From positions 1-44,005 of the IMG/VR virus record IMGVR_UViG_3300031539_000088: a stretch of DNA of 44,005 bases, one strand, 5' to 3'. The stretch comes from a virus. Position numbers and translations under genes: made by a program. Below, one piece after another: positions 23,675-33,467 of this stretch; within the stretch, counting starts at the first letter, position 1; each line of letters opens with the position of its first letter. The notes below the pieces were generated by a model. That model saw nothing but the letters and a program-made list of their open reading frames with translations, was not told the DNA's origin and made no database searches.

Positions 23675-24858
23675 TGGCTTCCGGCACACCACCTCCCGCA
23701 TTGCTGTACCAAGGCGTCGCCGCTGGCCCTGGTTGGAAGCGTTCGTATCAGATCCAACCCGGCGCTCCGGTCGATGGCTCGCGGGCCATCCTGCGCGATC
23801 CGGCCAACGGTTCCCCATTCACTTTCCGGCTCATCCCCCCTCCCTTGTTGATCGAGGCGTTGTCGGCCGGGCAAAAGGACGAGGAGAAGATCAGCCTCAT
23901 CGGGGCGGCGCTGAAGATCAACGACACCTTCTCCAAATTCAACGAGAAGCTGGAAGCCTTTCGTGCTTCATCCTTCGTGACCAAGACGCAGGACGAGCTT
24001 GCACGGTTGGAGACCTTCGTTGCCGCCAATGGTGTGTTCTACGATGCCGCGACGGGTGCGACCTCCCTGGCGAACGTGACGGCCATCTCCGATGTTAAGC
24101 AGGCGGCGTCCGTGATCGCTCAGCTAAATCGGATGCTGTCTACGCCCCCGCTGACGTTGCTCGTCAACCCGCAGAACCTCACGCTCACCCATACGAAGAA
24201 GCAGCAATACTCAGATCGGAACCGCAAGGGCTACGTGTTCCAGACCTGGGGCCATGAGCAGCCTCGCTTGTCCGTCACGGGCAAAACGGGGGCCTTCATC
24301 GCCGGGTCGAAATTCACCGACACGGACTCTCCCAACAACTTCGCCGGCCTCGGATCGGCAGCACGGGGAGTGGTCGGGGCGACGACGGCAGTATCCGGGG
24401 TCCAGTACGCGAGCAAGCGGGACTCGGCTTCCTGGCAGAACCTCATGGCCCTGCTCACGCTGTACCGGAACAACGGTTTGATCTACGACCTCGTGACCAA
24501 CACCGAGGCTCACCAGTGGGTTGGCATGGTCGGCATCGACTACGACCAGCAGACCTACATGGGCAACTTTGAGAACTTCACCTGGACCGAGAGCGAGGAC
24601 ACGATGCTCGGTGGTATCGAATTCTCGTTTGAGTTCACCATCTCCTCCCAGTTTGACTCGGCGCAGCGCGAGTTTGTCGTCCTTCCTCAGAAGGCCCCGA
24701 CCCCGAGCCCGAGCGACCCTCTGTGGACGGCTCAAGGCCGCCGGCAGCAGCAGCTAGGCACGGCCCGAGGTCGTCGCGCCTTCGCCCCCCGGCAAAGCCA
24801 GGGGAACATCGGACGCCCCACTAGCTCCGGCGCCCTCTCAATCTTGGGGAGGGGGTAA
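23674..24858 (+). CDS. Tail-tip / baseplate protein, paralogue 2
   Basis: The protein has 394 aa. Its first 160 residues are separate and mixed helical. Residues about 165-330 repeat the scheme of the preceding protein: LTLLVNPQNLTLTHTKKQ, then a G-x-V-F-Q-x-W-G block with LSVTGKTGAF, then LTLYRNNGLIYD and GMVGIDYDQQTYMGNFENF with a final SFEFTISSQFD. The C-terminus is Pro/Arg/Gly-rich. It probably stacks on its paralogue in the tail tip between tape measure and hub. Its start overlaps the preceding stop (TAATG). Confidence 0.6.
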   Translation: MASGTPPPALLYQGVAAGPGWKRSYQIQPGAPVDGSRAILRDPANGSPFTFRLIPPPLLIEALSAGQKDEEKISLIGAALKINDTFSKFNEKLEAFRASSFVTKTQDELARLETFVAANGVFYDAATGATSLANVTAISDVKQAASVIAQLNRMLSTPPLTLLVNPQNLTLTHTKKQQYSDRNRKGYVFQTWGHEQPRLSVTGKTGAFIAGSKFTDTDSPNNFAGLGSAARGVVGATTAVSGVQYASKRDSASWQNLMALLTLYRNNGLIYDLVTNTEAHQWVGMVGIDYDQQTYMGNFENFTWTESEDTMLGGIEFSFEFTISSQFDSAQREFVVLPQKAPTPSPSDPLWTAQGRRQQQLGTARGRRAFAPRQSQGNIGRPTSSGALSILGRG

Positions 24859-24861
24859 GCC

Positions 24862-27800
24862 ATGCCGAATCTGAAGGATCGTCCCTACATCGGGACCTGG
24901 GATTTCAACAACCGGGCGGTGGTCAAGCACACGCCGGACATGATGATCTTCGTGAACGGGGACACGGCCATCCCCGGGTGCCCCAAGTGCAACGGGCGCA
25001 TCGACATTCAGCGATTCGTTAAGCAGGTGTCGGTCGAGGCCGGCACGGACCCCGGCGCTCACTCCGGCTCGGCCACGATGGTCGTCCCACGCAGCTACGG
25101 CGACCAGCTTTTTCGTGAGGGGCATGCGCTCCTTCAGCCTGCGCTGGAGGTTCACATTTACATGCGCGGGTATTTCCCGACGCAAGGCCAGTTCGCCCAC
25201 ATCCCTGAGAATTCGGTCGATCTGGGGGGCTCCACGATCAACTTGGAGAAGATGGTCGCGTACCCCTACTACCACGTCTTCCACGGGGTCGTTACGAGCG
25301 TCACTTACGAGTACAGCGATGGGTTCTACACCGCGTCGATGAGCTTCGCATCGCTTCTCCACTTCTGGCAGTACCAAAACCTCGTAATGAACGGGCAGGC
25401 GCTTGGTTCAAAGGTGAAGGGCTCGACCAACAAACCTGCCTTCTACGGGACGCATTTCACGAACATGCACCCGTTCGCCATCATCTACCAGCTTTACCGC
25501 GACCAGATTGGTGCAGCCGCGATTCAGTCCTACAAATCGACGGGCAGGGCGCAAAACCTTGGACCCGATAAGGGCGGCAAACAGGTCTGGTCGTGGGCGT
25601 TGATGTACTGGGAGAACCGCTTCCGTACCACTCTTCAGGAGCTTCGGATTTACGGAGCCAACGGGCGCCTTTTCAACTCAGTGCAGCAAGCCTACTTGGC
25701 GGCACGGAACAATGGGCGCATTGATGGGTCCCCCATGGACAACCCGACCCATGTCTCGCCGGGCTTGCTCTACAAGCAGAATGATGTGTTTCGGGGCTTG
25801 CGCGATCAGGCGAATCGTCTTGGGTTGGAGGGGGCCGGTGACGATTTCGTGTTCGGTCGTCTTAGCCCGTCAGGGGGGACCACTGATCTCAACATCATGG
25901 CGGTGACTGCATTTTCCCAGGCCGTGTCCGAGATGGGCAGCCCTGGAATTGAGGAGACCAGCTACTCGACCAAACTCGACATTGCGCAGCAGGTGTGCAA
26001 ATCGATCGACTACGAATTCTATCAGGACGTGGATGGGGATCTGGTTTTCAAGCCCCCATTCTACAACCTCGATACCAGGGGCAACCGCGTCTTTCGGATC
26101 GAGGACATAGACATTATCTCGGTCTCCTTTCAGGAGAAGGAGCCCGAGGTGACGTACATGTCGATGCAGTCCGCGAACCTGAAGGGCTACAAGGACGTGG
26201 GGGACGGGATTACCGGCCACGCGGCAACCTTCTACGATTGGCCTTTGATCGCCAAGTTTGGGTGGCGCCCCGCATCGGAGGATGTGACCCACTTCGACAA
26301 CAAGAAGTCGCTGTTCTACATGTGCCAAGCTCGCATGGCACAACTGAACCGTGACGTGAATTCGGCGACGCTGACGATTCCGATCCGCCCCGAGCTTCGC
26401 CCTGGCTTTCCCGTCTACATTCGGTTCATCGACGCCTTCTACTACGTGACTGCGCTGAGCCATTCCTTTGGGTTTGGGACGCAGTGCACGACGACACTGA
26501 CGTTGACGGCCCGTCGTGCCAAATTCCATGCCCCCGGCCTTATCGGTCCCTTGCAAGAAGGCGAGAACGCCATCGGACGCATCCGCCTGGATCGTCCCGA
26601 CCTCCCGACCCGCCCTTTGGAGGTGTACGAGGATGGTCTGCCGCGCTACGCAGGTTTCCCGAACGTCGTCATGGCGCTCGACACGGCGAAGCTCAACCCC
26701 AAGTTTTTTATGATCCCCGTGGGCTTGGAGAGCCTTGGCACGATCAAGGATGTGGACCTGCTTTTCAACATGGTCCGCGAGCAACTGAAGCAAGTGAACA
26801 ACGGGGCCGGAATCTTCTCGTTGGCCCATGCGCAAGATGAGGGGCAGGACCCAACCGAGCACACGGAGTACCGCCTTCAGCAGAGCAAGAACCCCGAGGA
26901 CGACATTGTTTTCTCGCTCTCCGATCTCATGCGAGATTTCCACACCCTCGACGCGGCGCGAAAAGAGGTGGCTTCCGCAGATCGGGCCATTGCTTCCAAG
27001 GCTGCGGACAAGCGGGGGGCCGCTTCCCCATCAAAGCGTTCCGCTTTGGAGGGTGAGATCGCTTCACTGCAAGTGAACCTGGAATCCCTTGGCAGTAGTC
27101 TCACCGCCGGAGTGGACCCTGAGCGGAACAAGCTCGTTCAGTTGATCATTGCGTTGCAGTCCTCGGACACGATCCGTAAGACCTCGCTTTCGATGCCCGA
27201 CGCCCCGACTTCTTCGGCATGGCTTGACCTGCTCTCTGAGCGGAAGAACGCGATGCACACGGCCGTGTCGGGGCACTACCGCTATTACTCGGCCTCCCAC
27301 CCTGACCCGAACCAGCAGGGGCAGTCCACCGTCGTGTGGGATGAGGGTTCAGGGTCCAATGTTACAGAGACGGACGCCACCGTGGCGAGCACCGACACTC
27401 TGGCGGCACCCGAGCCCACAACCCCCGTTTCGGCGAAGGACGTGCGGCAGTTTGGCGCGGGCGACCTGACCGACCCCAAGGTGCTGGCGGAGAAGAGGGC
27501 CGCGGCGAGGAAACGCGGCGCGAGGAGGAACAAGGCGGACCACAAGAAAATCGCGGATCGCATGGAGCAGATCACAGGTGTGGATGGGCTTTCGACGTTT
27601 CTCCACTCCGCGGCCCAGGTGGAGTCGAGCGGCTTTCGCAGTGGCTCCTATGCGGCGAACCGTACTGACACAGAGCGGATCGCTTCGACGCGCACCTTCT
27701 TGGGTCAGGAGGTTGCCTCGCAGCAGATGGTTCGCGGGTGCAATGTGGCTGTGCGCTCGACCTCTGCCAGCGCCAAGAGGTTCCAAGAGAAGTACGGCCG

Positions 27801-30414
27801 CCTGCCTGGGGTTGGAGAGGGTGCCGCGGGTTCAGGTACACGGCACAAGACGAACCCGCATTTGTACGATAGCGGGGGTCAGGTGCTCCCCGGCGCGTGC
27901 GACCGTTGGGGTTTCGGATCTGGGAGCTATTACGGGGTTTTCCCTTCCTCGGGTATGGGTGCTTTCCGTTCCAGCACCGGGAGTAAGTACGCGAACCTTC
28001 CTCCCGAAGCCATTTTCGATCCACTGATTGTACAGGCGATGCAGTACAACTACATGGCTACAACGTGCAAGGAGTGGTCGGGCAAAGCCGTTAACGGGAT
28101 TATGACGTGGGGGGAGATGCGCCGCTCAATGGCCGCCCCCTCTACCATCGGTAAAGGAGAGTTTGGGACTCGCAAGACCGATCAGAGGTTTATCCGATCC
28201 CTCCAAACCAGCGGAGAGTTTAGTAGCGACGCTGAGGCTATCGCGTTCGCCAACACCCCGGTCGATTGTAAGGCTTTGCTGGATCGCAGCTTGGGGCGGA
28301 TTGGCAAGTACGACAAGCTGCTGGACAAACTGCGGGATGGGAAGGATTTGGAGGTGTCCCCGAAGGAGAAGCCCACACCTCCCCCGCCCCCCGAGGTCGC
28401 CGATCCGGTGGCCCCGTCCATGAGCCGAGAGATTCAAAGGCTGCCTGCCCCCATGCCGGTTCTTGGTTTTGTGAGCGGCCCCTTGCCGAAGCCCGACGGA
28501 GTTACACGAAGCCCCGAAGCCCAGCTTGGGCAGATCGTTTGTGAACAGGGTCTCCGAATCCTCCAACCCGATCGTACGAAAAGGGTCCAGCCCACTTCCC
28601 AAATCCAGCAGTTCTCCTGGTCGGTCAGTGAGGCGCGGAAGAAGGTCGAGGTCATGGGGTTCTCGACTGAGCAGGGGGATTTTTCGCCCAAGGTTTTTGA
28701 GAAGCACCTGACTAAGTATCTGAGCAATCGCTTTGCGGTTGCGGCGGAGCAGAAGACCGCGGAGCTTCCCGCCGACGAGATCACGCCGCGCGTAATGATC
28801 GAGGAGGTCTACAACGAGATCCGAGACCTATTGAATACGGGTGCTGGATCGACCGCTGACAAGATCTTCGCTGACGTGGCCACTTTCGACTTCGACCCTG
28901 GCTCTCGGGCCTACCCGGTCTACGGTCGCGTCCAGGGTGCGTTTGTGGTCGAGGGCACGGAGATCGTCTCCCTGCCCTCTTTTGAGGATGTTGTGACGGG
29001 GTTGCCCGCGCCGCTTCTGATCAACGGGGAGACGCTTGCGGACGTATCTCAGACGACAACTCCAGTCGATTTTGGGGGGGTGACTCTTCAAGGAGTGGTC
29101 GAGGTCACTGGGGCGACCACGGCGGCGGAACCTATCTTGATCGACGGCACCATAGCGGACGCCAACTTGCTCACTCTTCAGGGGATGCGTAGGTACACCT
29201 CGCGTAAGAAAAAGACCGACAAGACTCAGCAGGCAGTGATCAACGACTACGTGAAGGCTGTCGTGGATCAGGTTGTGAAGGCGTACCGCACCGCGCGTGC
29301 GAGTGCCGGCTACACGAAAGGCCGAAAGCCCAAGGGGTACATCGACAGGATGCGCCCGGTGGTCGATGCCTTCAATCAGATCTCCTTCGACGTGACCCAG
29401 GTGAGCACCCCGATTGGCAAGGGCAAGGCCAAGACGACCAAGGGCAAGAGCGGGAAGGCTCATGTGGATGTGATGATGCCGGTGATCCCCATCTCCGATG
29501 GCGAAGGTTACGAGCACTTTGGGTCGTTCCGATACGGGCGAGGGTTGACCGTGGAGAAGGGCGGGTCCTTTGATCGGATTTCGGCAGAGAACAACCCACT
29601 TGCTGGCCTCACCGCGCCATCCGCCGAAGCCTTCCTGCAAGCGCTCACGTCGGTAACGAAGGCGACGCAGGCAAAGTCGGCCGAAGGCCAAGCTCTCAAG
29701 CAACAGCTTGAAGCGGCCACCCAATCCTTGATCATGGCTCAGTTGGAGCAGGAAGATTTCGACACGGACCCCGCGACTGATGCCGCGGCTGACGATGCGA
29801 TTCGACTCCGCGCGGATAGGCTTGCGAAATTGAAACTCGTGATCGCAGAGCTTGCCGCTTCCAACCCGGATGCGGTAGGTGAGCTTGCCGCTTCCGCCGG
29901 CATCGACCCCGACGTTCTGGTTCAAGATGCGACCGGAGAGGACGTGTCTCTTTTTGCGGCACGGTTCTCCAACTTCCCCGCGATCTTGACCACCGAAAGC
30001 AACTTTTCCACGACGATCGTCAATGCCGCCTACAACCTCACCGACCTGTCGGCGCATCTTACCGACGAGGTGAATACCTCGTGCATCTGTCGGGGTTCCG
30101 ACGCCTCAGTGTTGTTGTCGGCTTACGGTCGGTCGGATTTCATCTCCTTGGACGGCATTGACCCGAAGGGCGACCCGGCTACCGCCTGGGTTTCCGAGGG
30201 TATTCTAAGTCAGCTTCAGGATTTCCAATTCCAGAGGCAAGCGCTTCGGGGGCAGGTGCTTGAAACGGGAGGTTCCGATCTGTTCCAGAAATTCCGCAAG
30301 CTCAAGGACATGCGCAACAACTTCAAGAACGCGGGCTCGCAGCTTCGCCAGCTTGGGAGTCAATTCAAACGCACCGCTCAGTCGATCGGTGACATTCAAC
30401 TTGGAGGTGGGTAA
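24862..30414 (+). CDS. Baseplate hub protein with embedded lytic-transglycosylase-like domain
   Basis: The protein has 1850 aa. Residues 1-560 look like a gp27/gpD-type hub: strands around a single CPKC pair (Cys40, Cys43), then VEIYMRGYF-like and FHGVVTSVTYEY segments and a long beta region up to about 558. Residues about 690-760 are coiled coil. Residues about 900-1080 resemble a lysozyme-like transglycosylase: SAAQVESSGF with Glu921 as the probable catalytic acid, then YGVFPSSGMGAFRSS, and IFDPLIVQAMQYNYMATTCKEW. A Pro-rich linker follows at about 1170-1185. The rest has beta and helical parts, including VMMPVIPISDGEGYEHFG near 1535 and CIC near 1741. The hub carries the spike and helps cut peptidoglycan. 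GGGGAGGGGG before the ATG is a strong ribosome binding site. Confidence 0.75.
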   Translation: MPNLKDRPYIGTWDFNNRAVVKHTPDMMIFVNGDTAIPGCPKCNGRIDIQRFVKQVSVEAGTDPGAHSGSATMVVPRSYGDQLFREGHALLQPALEVHIYMRGYFPTQGQFAHIPENSVDLGGSTINLEKMVAYPYYHVFHGVVTSVTYEYSDGFYTASMSFASLLHFWQYQNLVMNGQALGSKVKGSTNKPAFYGTHFTNMHPFAIIYQLYRDQIGAAAIQSYKSTGRAQNLGPDKGGKQVWSWALMYWENRFRTTLQELRIYGANGRLFNSVQQAYLAARNNGRIDGSPMDNPTHVSPGLLYKQNDVFRGLRDQANRLGLEGAGDDFVFGRLSPSGGTTDLNIMAVTAFSQAVSEMGSPGIEETSYSTKLDIAQQVCKSIDYEFYQDVDGDLVFKPPFYNLDTRGNRVFRIEDIDIISVSFQEKEPEVTYMSMQSANLKGYKDVGDGITGHAATFYDWPLIAKFGWRPASEDVTHFDNKKSLFYMCQARMAQLNRDVNSATLTIPIRPELRPGFPVYIRFIDAFYYVTALSHSFGFGTQCTTTLTLTARRAKFHAPGLIGPLQEGENAIGRIRLDRPDLPTRPLEVYEDGLPRYAGFPNVVMALDTAKLNPKFFMIPVGLESLGTIKDVDLLFNMVREQLKQVNNGAGIFSLAHAQDEGQDPTEHTEYRLQQSKNPEDDIVFSLSDLMRDFHTLDAARKEVASADRAIASKAADKRGAASPSKRSALEGEIASLQVNLESLGSSLTAGVDPERNKLVQLIIALQSSDTIRKTSLSMPDAPTSSAWLDLLSERKNAMHTAVSGHYRYYSASHPDPNQQGQSTVVWDEGSGSNVTETDATVASTDTLAAPEPTTPVSAKDVRQFGAGDLTDPKVLAEKRAAARKRGARRNKADHKKIADRMEQITGVDGLSTFLHSAAQVESSGFRSGSYAANRTDTERIASTRTFLGQEVASQQMVRGCNVAVRSTSASAKRFQEKYGRLPGVGEGAAGSGTRHKTNPHLYDSGGQVLPGACDRWGFGSGSYYGVFPSSGMGAFRSSTGSKYANLPPEAIFDPLIVQAMQYNYMATTCKEWSGKAVNGIMTWGEMRRSMAAPSTIGKGEFGTRKTDQRFIRSLQTSGEFSSDAEAIAFANTPVDCKALLDRSLGRIGKYDKLLDKLRDGKDLEVSPKEKPTPPPPPEVADPVAPSMSREIQRLPAPMPVLGFVSGPLPKPDGVTRSPEAQLGQIVCEQGLRILQPDRTKRVQPTSQIQQFSWSVSEARKKVEVMGFSTEQGDFSPKVFEKHLTKYLSNRFAVAAEQKTAELPADEITPRVMIEEVYNEIRDLLNTGAGSTADKIFADVATFDFDPGSRAYPVYGRVQGAFVVEGTEIVSLPSFEDVVTGLPAPLLINGETLADVSQTTTPVDFGGVTLQGVVEVTGATTAAEPILIDGTIADANLLTLQGMRRYTSRKKKTDKTQQAVINDYVKAVVDQVVKAYRTARASAGYTKGRKPKGYIDRMRPVVDAFNQISFDVTQVSTPIGKGKAKTTKGKSGKAHVDVMMPVIPISDGEGYEHFGSFRYGRGLTVEKGGSFDRISAENNPLAGLTAPSAEAFLQALTSVTKATQAKSAEGQALKQQLEAATQSLIMAQLEQEDFDTDPATDAAADDAIRLRADRLAKLKLVIAELAASNPDAVGELAASAGIDPDVLVQDATGEDVSLFAARFSNFPAILTTESNFSTTIVNAAYNLTDLSAHLTDEVNTSCICRGSDASVLLSAYGRSDFISLDGIDPKGDPATAWVSEGILSQLQDFQFQRQALRGQVLETGGSDLFQKFRKLKDMRNNFKNAGSQLRQLGSQFKRTAQSIGDIQLGGG

Positions 30415-32873
30415 TGGGTAACGACAAATGGAAGGGCGATCCGTTTTCGGCTGTCTCCAACCTGCCGGCTGGGACAGTTTGGTCGGACACGCACGTCAAG
30501 CGAGAGCTTGACGAACGCTCACCAACCCGAGGGGCTCGACAATGGGCCTTGGGCATCGCTCGCGTTGCGCAGGTGGACTACAACCTCCACACCGTCTCGC
30601 TTCAGATCTTGACGGGTGGGCTCAACACGGAGATCAAAGCCCCCATCCCGATCACGTATCCTGGCGGTGGGCCTCGTCACTTCCTCGGCGCGATGCCGAC
30701 GGTTGGGGCCACCTGCGTCATCGGCTACCTGCCGACCCAACCGATGCGCAAGCCGGTGATCCTCTGCTGGGACATTGGCAACCCGTGGATGGGGCAAGAC
30801 TGGATCCCAACGCAGGAACACCTGCCGACGGAATTCGACATGAACCCTCGGAAAGAGGCGGAGTATGAGGGACTCACGCATCGGACCCGCCACAAGCTCC
30901 GCCACATGGTCCCCGGGAACATCGTGGCCTCCTCCGCCCAAGGTGCGGATCTGATCCTCGATGAGAGCGCGACGCTCATGGACCGCCGAGGCGATGAGAT
31001 TCGCTTGCGCGATCAGGACTCCTCGATCGTGTTCCGGTCCCTCCAGCAGTTTCACGCCACAGGAGGCACCCGCTCGTATGTCGGCATGGTGCAGCGCGAT
31101 GCGACCTTCTTGCTCAGCAACATGGTCAGCGATGGTCTGCTTTGGGACGGCCTGAATCAGACGGAGGACGGAGTGCCTCGTGGGCCCGGTGAGTTCGTGG
31201 ACTCGGCCTCTCGTCCGGCTGGTGCGCTCAACCCTCACCGTGCCTTCTTCCGCACGGACCCCACCTTCCCCTTCGCGGACTCGTCACTATCGATCCAAGC
31301 GAGCGTTGACCCTTACGATTTTCTTCGCAAGGGCCTCTTCATCGGGGACAACGGGATCGTCCTCGACCCCTCGCTCACGATCCCTGACGCCGAGTACAAC
31401 GGCAAACCGATCTTTCGCGTGTCGGTGGACCCGAACGCGGACTCCCCTGACAGCCTGCCTGCCAACGCGACGATCCAGAACGGAGCGGAGAGCGAGACTC
31501 TCACCGAGCATCGGATCGAGGTCAACCACACCTGGGATGGCTCTCTCCCGGTCACGGAACAGACCGACGGCTTCGACGCCGACCGTCTGCCGACGAGCAA
31601 CGGCGAGGAGAACGACGTGCTCGGCGGCGGGGACAAGCCCTTCATCGAGTGGGTGCTTGGGTCCTACGTGGGCAACGACCCCTATTCAGAGAAGGGGCGC
31701 AAGCTCTACGCCCAACCCATCGTCCCGCAGATCCTTGCCGACGATGGCAGCGTGTCCGCCGCGCTCATTTCCGGCGTCGGGCGCGACATGAATACTCACG
31801 CCGCGACGATGTTCCGGTTGGAGCCGCCGCTGCGAACCGATTTCTCGCCAACGTGGCACTCGTTCACGAAGGACGGTCGGTTCAAGAGCTTCGTTTCCGG
31901 CCCGCGGGACCAGAACAGCATTGAGGTTTCGACGGCCGGAGGCATTCTCGTCAAAGCGGGTGGTGCCCTCGACCTCCGCACGGGCTCGCCGCTCAAGATC
32001 CAGGCCCCCTCGGGAGACGACGAGGAGAACATGGGCTTCTGCTTCGACTCGCCGACTGGGGCCATCTGCCTCACAGCGGGCGGAGCAACCACGAGGGGCA
32101 GCTTCACGGCGCGGACCAACCCTGACGCCCTGGACGAGCTACAGCTTCCGGGGCTCATCCTAGAGGCCCCCACGTCGTCCGTGTGGGTGACGGCTGGGCG
32201 GACCATAATGCTCGCTGCGGCTGACCAGATCCAGCTTGTGAACGCGAACGAGGTCAAGATCTCGCCGCGGAACAACGTCCAAATTCTCAGCGACAAGATC
32301 TCGCAGCAGTGCACGACTCTGGATCGGACCGTCACGGGTCAGGAAAGCACGTTCTACTCAGGGCCCAAGAATTTCCTGCCCACGAATCTCCCTCTCCGTC
32401 GCGTGACGGTGGGTGGCACCCCGCTGACCGGGCATATTGGTGGCGACACCGACGTGTACAAGATGCTCCTCGGCAACCGTGTCGAGACCATCGTGATCGG
32501 AGGGCACACGACCCGCGTGCTGGTCGGAAACATGGAGTATTCGACCGGCATCGGCACCCACACTGTCCGTACCGGGACAAATCAAACCATCCATGACCCG
32601 GTTGGGGGCATCACGTCTACGGCTACGACGGGTAGCATAACGATGACTGCGAACCTCGCCGCGACTGTTCGCGGAAACGCGGCTGTCACGATCAGTGCAG
32701 CCGGACCTGCCGTGGTCAGCGGCAAACCCTCCGTCGTATTGGGCGGAGTTGGAAAGGTTGGGCAGATCCTTTCCAGTGTTGACCTCGACCCTCTTTCCGG
32801 CCTCCCTTACGCAGCCATCTTCGGCCCCGGCGCAGGCTCCACCGGACACCTCCTCGGACCCGCACTCCCGTAA
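30414..32873 (+). CDS. Tail spike / puncturing device (gp5/VgrG-like OB fold and beta-helix)
   Basis: The protein has 819 aa. Residues about 43-120 look like the OB-fold of gpV/gp5-type spikes: IARVAQVDYNLHTVSLQIL, then FLGAMPTVGATCVIGYLPTQ, and PVILCWD. Residues about 150-500 are unassigned and beta-rich. From about 490 repeated short strands follow (GGILVKAGGALDLRTGSPLKIQ, quoted as pattern), and the last 120 residues are a beta-helix-like Gly/Thr/Val/Ala run (SITMTANLAATVRGNAAVTI). OB fold followed by a triple-stranded beta-helix is the build of a membrane-piercing spike. No gp5 lysozyme domain lies between the two; the hub upstream has a wall-degrading domain instead. The start overlaps the hub stop (TAATG). 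Confidence 0.7.
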   Translation: MGNDKWKGDPFSAVSNLPAGTVWSDTHVKRELDERSPTRGARQWALGIARVAQVDYNLHTVSLQILTGGLNTEIKAPIPITYPGGGPRHFLGAMPTVGATCVIGYLPTQPMRKPVILCWDIGNPWMGQDWIPTQEHLPTEFDMNPRKEAEYEGLTHRTRHKLRHMVPGNIVASSAQGADLILDESATLMDRRGDEIRLRDQDSSIVFRSLQQFHATGGTRSYVGMVQRDATFLLSNMVSDGLLWDGLNQTEDGVPRGPGEFVDSASRPAGALNPHRAFFRTDPTFPFADSSLSIQASVDPYDFLRKGLFIGDNGIVLDPSLTIPDAEYNGKPIFRVSVDPNADSPDSLPANATIQNGAESETLTEHRIEVNHTWDGSLPVTEQTDGFDADRLPTSNGEENDVLGGGDKPFIEWVLGSYVGNDPYSEKGRKLYAQPIVPQILADDGSVSAALISGVGRDMNTHAATMFRLEPPLRTDFSPTWHSFTKDGRFKSFVSGPRDQNSIEVSTAGGILVKAGGALDLRTGSPLKIQAPSGDDEENMGFCFDSPTGAICLTAGGATTRGSFTARTNPDALDELQLPGLILEAPTSSVWVTAGRTIMLAAADQIQLVNANEVKISPRNNVQILSDKISQQCTTLDRTVTGQESTFYSGPKNFLPTNLPLRRVTVGGTPLTGHIGGDTDVYKMLLGNRVETIVIGGHTTRVLVGNMEYSTGIGTHTVRTGTNQTIHDPVGGITSTATTGSITMTANLAATVRGNAAVTISAAGPAVVSGKPSVVLGGVGKVGQILSSVDLDPLSGLPYAAIFGPGAGSTGHLLGPALP

Positions 32874-33466
32874 TGGCACTCTCCGCCGCACTTCTGATTG
32901 GCGCGCTCAACGGCGCAGGGCAGGCATTCATGCCGGGCTCGACGCAATTTCCGAAGATCGCCACCGCGGTGGGAACGGCGGTCAAGAAATGGATTTCGAC
33001 TGTGACCGTTCAGGGGATCACGGCGGGGCAGGCTGGAGCGGGCACCGTCCAGGGCAAGATGATCTTCGTCCCCGCCCAACAGGTACTCGGCGGGCTGTCT
33101 TCCGCAGGCTTTGTCGGGCCGACCGCTCCCAAAATGGGTGCCGCGGTTCAATCAGCGATGGATGGCTACGTCAGCGCTTCGACACAGTATGCCGGGGTTT
33201 CGGCCGGGGTCGCCACGGGCACAGACGTGAGCAAGGTGTCCAAGGCCACCCCCGGAGCGATTGCTGTCCCCGGCACACTCGCCTTCTACATTTACACCTC
33301 TCTCACAGCACAAGCTGTGACTGGCCCTAAGACGCCCCTTCTCGCCCAAGGGCTTGCCAACGGAATTGCACTTTTCGTTGCCACTGGCACAGGAGTCGGC
33401 GGTGTCGTTCCTGTAACCCCCGCTCCCGCCCCCGCTGCGGGCACCTCCATCTCTGCGATGTTCTGA
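32873..33466 (+). CDS. Small Ala/Gly-rich baseplate-associated protein
   Basis: The protein has 197 aa and is rich in Ala, Gly, Val and Thr. It has helices with hydrophobic faces (ALLIGALNGAGQAFM, LAQGLANGIALFVATGTGVGG), a VQGITAGQAGAGTVQGKM stretch, and a Pro/Ala-rich end. It is not an obvious membrane protein, since the hydrophobic stretches are short. Small proteins of this style occur beside spike genes in large myoviruses, where they belong to the baseplate; that is a general impression, not a family assignment. The start overlaps the spike stop (TAATG). Confidence 0.5.
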   Translation: MALSAALLIGALNGAGQAFMPGSTQFPKIATAVGTAVKKWISTVTVQGITAGQAGAGTVQGKMIFVPAQQVLGGLSSAGFVGPTAPKMGAAVQSAMDGYVSASTQYAGVSAGVATGTDVSKVSKATPGAIAVPGTLAFYIYTSLTAQAVTGPKTPLLAQGLANGIALFVATGTGVGGVVPVTPAPAPAAGTSISAMF

Positions 33467-33467
33467 C

